Of a stretch of 64,000 nt of DNA, positions 61,601-64,000 are shown piece after piece. The translations under genes were made by a program, and so were the position numbers. The stretch is from NCBI RefSeq assembly GCF_003318255.1, contig NZ_QOCF01000014.1, forward strand, positions 1-64,000, read 5' to 3'. Origin of the DNA: Ruegeria sp. A3M17. GTDB taxonomy: Bacteria > Pseudomonadota > Alphaproteobacteria > Rhodobacterales > Rhodobacteraceae. Every line of letters starts with the position of its first letter. The first letter of the stretch is position 1. The notes beneath the pieces are model-generated. The model worked only from the letters and a program-made list of their open reading frames with translations. It was not told where the DNA came from and made no database searches.

Positions 61601-61856
61601 ATTGAAGCTGGCAAAGTCGGGCAGGGAACTGACCGTCCCAGAAGACAAAGATGCCGCTCAGGTATTGAATGAGGCAGGTATTCACGTGGACGTGAAATGT
61701 TCCGATGGTATTTGCGGCGTCTGCAAGTGCGGCGTGGTTTCTGGCGATATTGAGCACCGTGATTTCGTTCTGTCCAACAAACAACGCGAGGGTGCGATCA
61801 TTCTGTGCCAAAGCCGCGCGGCTGAACCTGACGGTGTGATTGAACTCGACCTCTGA
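58644..61856 (+). CDS. Self-sufficient reductive dehalogenase (RdhA fused to oxidoreductase)
   Basis: Protein of 1070 residues like BhbA of Comamonas and NpRdhA of Nitratireductor. Residues 1-550: cobalamin-binding dehalogenase core. Two iron-sulfur motifs follow: C559-x2-C562-x2-C565-x3-C569 and C608-x2-C611-x3-C615. From about 750: ferredoxin-NADP reductase-like part (RQYSMSGD, GGGIGITPMIAFAHRL, TCGPDRYMDGV) and a plant-type 2Fe-2S domain (C1019, C1024, C1027, C1055). There is no Tat signal, so it is cytoplasmic and catabolic rather than respiratory. GGAGG precedes ATG. It probably removes Br or Cl from halophenols using NAD(P)H. Confidence 0.9.
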   Translation: MGIRFFSDKNRPVHMGPYPLERLARQSVVPDLSFVQPMPVLSFHRPDQPESIVNAMGEFQAMMDAIRDGFVNAVPSEIPADPTARAHHLKAFGYFNDASMMGCGPLPAKAMLPQPRHNPDINRLAHALKTRQTKTLASGIDVIMADLKESMEAAPKPMDTHRHAIVFVYEHNRDPNRDELGSDWIMDAQDHRSCLLATENAVVIANYIRLLGFDARAHTAMSSEVDLGKLAVAAGLASVEGGDVVVPWLGKRFGLAAVTTEMELAHDQPLQSMAQQPWFRTQGPAWWLGTGFAKNALNRDAYAKRRYVDGAHPFEKLKRVEDPTTYIDEENVARVPKRADMFARAQFGDMGKPLQDAARGGHYVRKAAPSFAQRRSLGAFVLLQDGNSANGPCPNDAARNAANIKAATYFIGGDAVGLSRCPEWAWYSHDATGEEINPTHDQAISMIIDQGYETMEGSSGDDWIAVAQSMRAYLRFSLLGGVIAQQIRNLGFKAKAHTVMDGEVLQPPLLLLSGLGEVSRIGEVILNPYLGPRLKSGAVTTDMPMEHDRPIDFGLQTFCESCNKCARECPSGAITAGPKLMFNGYEIWKSDSQKCATYRVTTPGGAMCGRCMKTCPWNLEGIFKERPFRWAAMNIPKAAPALAKLDDAVGNGGLNDTKKWWWDIELQADGAYRPTQHPLNRRDLQTDLDLQFEDQTLAVYPAYLAPHPWPYPFAMDREAGIAAYQAMVSAEEYKNRKAAGDMSIVHRYSIAGDAPVMRVALTKVGKMTADVTKYEFSALNGAPLPDWTAGAHLDVLVAPEFLRQYSMSGDPSDRSVYQIGVLREDEGRGGSALLHRIFNEGRKVFISKPINHFELDESATKTFLMGGGIGITPMIAFAHRLYALGKPFALHYSASTRAGAGYLDDLAVMPWADHVHFHFSNEGTRADLDAVLSGYQEGWHVYTCGPDRYMDGVIQAADRQGFPEEARHLEYFSVPEQPEYENHSFTLKLAKSGRELTVPEDKDAAQVLNEAGIHVDVKCSDGICGVCKCGVVSGDIEHRDFVLSNKQREGAIILCQSRAAEPDGVIELDL

Positions 61857-61985
61857 TCTGAGGTCTGAAAACGACTTCGATAAACACAAAAATTGGTCGT
61901 TCCAGCCATGGACGCCGTGGGGCTGCTGCACTAACGTCCCCCGCGAACCCCAGTGAATCCTGATCAACAGGTGCGAGGTATTTTC

Positions 61986-62852
61986 ATGGATTATCACAGC
62001 CCCGCCAACTTTGCCGAGGCGTCGGCTCTGGCCGCAAGCGCGACGGGCATTACCCGGTTTCTGGCAGGAGGCACCGATGTTTTGGTGCAACTGCGGTCAG
62101 AGTTGGTGACACCCGATACGCTGATCGACGTCAAAAAGATTGAGGGCGTCAGCGATATCATTCGTAACGCCGACGGCAGCTGGACGATTGGCGTCGCGGC
62201 CACCGGTGCCGAGATGAGCGAACACCCCGAATTGGGCGGCGATTGGCCGGGCGTGGTCGAGGCGATGGACCTGATCGGATCAACCCAAGTGCAGGGGCGC
62301 GCAACGCTGACCGGGAACCTGTGCAATGGCTCTCCTGCGGCGGATTCCGTGCCTGCCATGGTCGCCGCCGGAGTGACCGTTACCGTGACAGGCCCGGATG
62401 GTGATCGCGAAGTTGCCGTTGAAGATATCCCAACCGGCCCCGGAAAGACGTCGTTGGCCAAGGGTGAGCTGGTCTCGGCAGTGAATATCCCCGCGCGGGG
62501 TGACAACGGTGGTGACGCATATTTGCGGTTCATACCACGGACCGAAATGGACATTGCTGTTGTCGGTGTAGGGGTGAACCTGCGTCTGGACGGCGACACC
62601 GTCACCGAAGCCCGCGTGTCGCTGGGTGCTGTCGCCCCGACCGTTCTGTTGGTTGAAGACTGTGCCAAGGCCATCGTCGGTAGCACTCTGGGCGACGCCG
62701 CGCTTGATGCGCTGGCTGCCGCCGCATTCGCTGCGTGCAACCCGATTGACGACAAGCGCGGCACCATCGCGTTCCGCACCGAGGTCGCTGGCGTTCTGGC
62801 CAAGCGCGCCGCGAAAATCGCCTATGCCCGTGCGAAGGGAGAACAAGCATGA
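61986..62852 (+). CDS. Molybdenum hydroxylase medium (FAD) subunit, CoxM-like
   Basis: FAD-binding subunit of 288 residues of xanthine oxidase/CO-dehydrogenase type: FLAGGTDVLVQLRSE and TLTGNLCNGSPAADSVPA bind FAD. ATG 61986 has GAGG nine bases upstream; a longer frame from 61953 is less likely. Its stop overlaps the small-subunit start (ATGA). The operon order M-S-L is that of cox genes. Substrate is unknown: CO, purines, nicotinate, isoquinoline or an aromatic aldehyde are all possible. Confidence 0.92.
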   Translation: MDYHSPANFAEASALAASATGITRFLAGGTDVLVQLRSELVTPDTLIDVKKIEGVSDIIRNADGSWTIGVAATGAEMSEHPELGGDWPGVVEAMDLIGSTQVQGRATLTGNLCNGSPAADSVPAMVAAGVTVTVTGPDGDREVAVEDIPTGPGKTSLAKGELVSAVNIPARGDNGGDAYLRFIPRTEMDIAVVGVGVNLRLDGDTVTEARVSLGAVAPTVLLVEDCAKAIVGSTLGDAALDALAAAAFAACNPIDDKRGTIAFRTEVAGVLAKRAAKIAYARAKGEQA

Positions 62853-63328
62853 GCAAGTTCCACGTATCCACCAATGTAAACGGCGACTCGGTTGAATACC
62901 TCTGCGACCCGCGCGAAACCCTGCTGGACTGTCTGCGCGACAAGCTGAACCTGACCGGAGCGAAAGAAGGTTGTGGTACAGGTGACTGCGGCGCGTGTTC
63001 CGTCTCGGTCGACGGGCGTCTGGTCTGTTCCTGCCTGATGCTGGGCGTCGAGGCCGAAGGTAAGCAGATCGAAACGGTCGAGGGCATCGCGGATGGTGAC
63101 GTTTTGCACCCGCTGCAGCAGAAGTTTATCGAACACGCCGCGCTTCAGTGCGGCATCTGCACACCGGGCATTTTGGTCGCGGCCAAGTCGCTGCTGGAAA
63201 AGAACCCTAACCCGACCGAAGAGGAAGCCCGGTATTGGCTGGCTGGTAACCTGTGCCGCTGCACCGGTTATGACAAGATCATTCGCGCTGTGATGGAAAC
63301 AGCCGAAGAGCTGCGGGAGGCTTCGTAA
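62849..63328 (+). CDS. Molybdenum hydroxylase small (2Fe-2S) subunit, CoxS-like
   Basis: Protein of 159 residues with two 2Fe-2S clusters: plant-type C42-x4-C47-x2-C50 and C62 in [17 protein letters not shown], and the C-terminal QCGICTPG with CRCTGY. It carries electrons from the molybdenum centre to FAD. Four-base overlap with the medium subunit and one-base overlap (TAATG) with the large subunit mark a tight operon. Confidence 0.94.
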   Translation: MSKFHVSTNVNGDSVEYLCDPRETLLDCLRDKLNLTGAKEGCGTGDCGACSVSVDGRLVCSCLMLGVEAEGKQIETVEGIADGDVLHPLQQKFIEHAALQCGICTPGILVAAKSLLEKNPNPTEEEARYWLAGNLCRCTGYDKIIRAVMETAEELREAS

Positions 63329-64000
63329 TGGCACTGGACGATCGCAAATCGGAATTTTCTTTCGTTGGCACCCGACCGAACCGCCCTGACGGGTTGGACA
63401 AGGTTACGGGCCGTGCAAAGTTCGGGGCGGATATTTCGGCACCGGGCATGTTGCATGGTGCAATCCTACGCTCGCCCCACGCCCATGCGCGGATCGTGAA
63501 AATCGACACCTCGAAGGCCGAGGCGCATAAGGACGTCAAAGCCGTCGTGACCCGTGCGGACTTTGCCGATGTGCCGTTCAAGCCCGGCTTGGAAGGTGAG
63601 TTCTGGAATGTTCTGGAAAACGTCATGGCAGGCGAAAAGGCTCTGTATGACGGCCACGCTGTAGCAGCCATAGCGGCCACTTCGGCACTGGCGGCGCGCG
63701 ATGCGCTCAAGCTGATCGAGGTTGAATACGAGGTGTTGCCCCACGTCACCGATGTGGACAAAGCGATGGCCTCGGATGCTCCAGTCATTCGCGAAGGTGC
63801 GGCGGATTACTCGGTGCCCGCAGGCATGCACCCAAACGTCGTCCGCTACCACGAAAGCGGGCACGGCGATGTTGAAGCCGGCTTTGCCGAGGCCGATCTG
63901 GTCATCGAAGACAGCTTTGTCACTGAGGCGACCCATCAGGGTTACATTGAGCCGCACGCCTGTTTGGGTATGTTGGGCAATGATGGCAAAGGCGAGCTGT
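63328..64000 (+). CDS. Molybdenum hydroxylase large subunit (CoxL-like), partial
   Basis: The first 224 residues of a large subunit, cut by the window end. Starts ALDDRKSEFSFVGTRPNRPD with PDGLDKVTGRAKFGADISAP, RSPHAHARI, EVEYEVLPHVTDVDKAM and a later IEPHACLGML, all typical of the xanthine dehydrogenase/CO dehydrogenase large chain N-terminus. The active-site loop that would tell CO dehydrogenase (AYRCSFR) from other hydroxylases lies beyond the window. Confidence 0.92.
   Translation, partial: MALDDRKSEFSFVGTRPNRPDGLDKVTGRAKFGADISAPGMLHGAILRSPHAHARIVKIDTSKAEAHKDVKAVVTRADFADVPFKPGLEGEFWNVLENVMAGEKALYDGHAVAAIAATSALAARDALKLIEVEYEVLPHVTDVDKAMASDAPVIREGAADYSVPAGMHPNVVRYHESGHGDVEAGFAEADLVIEDSFVTEATHQGYIEPHACLGMLGNDGKGEL

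Noticed and set aside
61086..62090. Long open frame on the minus strand (334 codons)
   Set aside because: Spans the end of the dehalogenase and the start of coxM, both supported by motifs; no domain.
1..64000. CRISPR arrays, tRNA or rRNA genes, transposases, prophage
   Set aside because: No regularly spaced repeats, no tRNA-like cloverleaf region and no matching protein motifs were seen.

Overview
The window looks like chromosomal DNA from a marine alphaproteobacterium of the Rhodobacteraceae (Roseobacter group). This rests on gene content: a DMSP-lyase-type cupin, a hemP leader gene, many LysR and Lrp regulators, CO-dehydrogenase-like molybdoenzyme genes, a fused kinase/peptidase/aminotransferase, and alphaproteobacterial codon use and Shine-Dalgarno sites. 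No rRNA, tRNA, CRISPR array, transposase or phage gene was seen.

Layout. 0-2.6 kb: a HupE/UreJ-type membrane protein, a PhnA-like zinc-ribbon protein and a decayed stretch. 2.6-9.4 kb: an AceE-like E1 gene divergent from an Lrp regulator, then a four-gene redox operon (monooxygenase, quinone reductase-like, VOC, LLM enzyme) divergent from a LysR gene. 9.9-11.7 kb: diaminopropionate ammonia-lyase divergent from an Lrp gene, with a perfect palindrome between them. 12.1-21.3 kb: a six-gene minus-strand block with an acyl-CoA ligase, a DMSP-lyase-family cupin, a FadJ-like two-domain enzyme, a thiolase, an AraC regulator and an acyl-CoA dehydrogenase, divergent from a LysR gene. 21.3-24.5 kb: a betaine-type ABC importer. 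Together these two blocks look like an uptake and breakdown unit for an onium compound such as DMSP.

25-37 kb: a type II haloacid dehalogenase, a small membrane protein with its LysR, then a convergent aspartate:alanine antiporter and aspartate 4-decarboxylase pair. An AraC regulator, an exported amidohydrolase, a DUF3299 protein and an OprB-type porin follow. This stretch has long gene-poor gaps carrying degenerate repeats. 37-47 kb: gph, hemP with an iron-box-like operator, a 1021-residue kinase/M23/aminotransferase fusion with a hydroxyacid dehydrogenase, copA-cueR with a CueR-type operator, and a TetR-controlled group. 48-56 kb: an LCAD-like acyl-CoA dehydrogenase, a striking hairpin element, and an unusual operon of aminotransferase, fused alpha/beta E1, FabD-like acyltransferase and FAD amine oxidase. 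56-64 kb: an SDR and two LysR genes, a self-sufficient reductive dehalogenase (1070 residues), and a coxM-coxS-coxL molybdenum hydroxylase operon cut by the window end.

The best candidates for less-described biology are the cupin/ligase/beta-oxidation operon, the kinase-peptidase-phospholyase fusion, the E1/acyltransferase operon, the cytoplasmic reductive dehalogenase and a family of degenerate intergenic repeats. Functions come from reading motifs and context; no database search was run.
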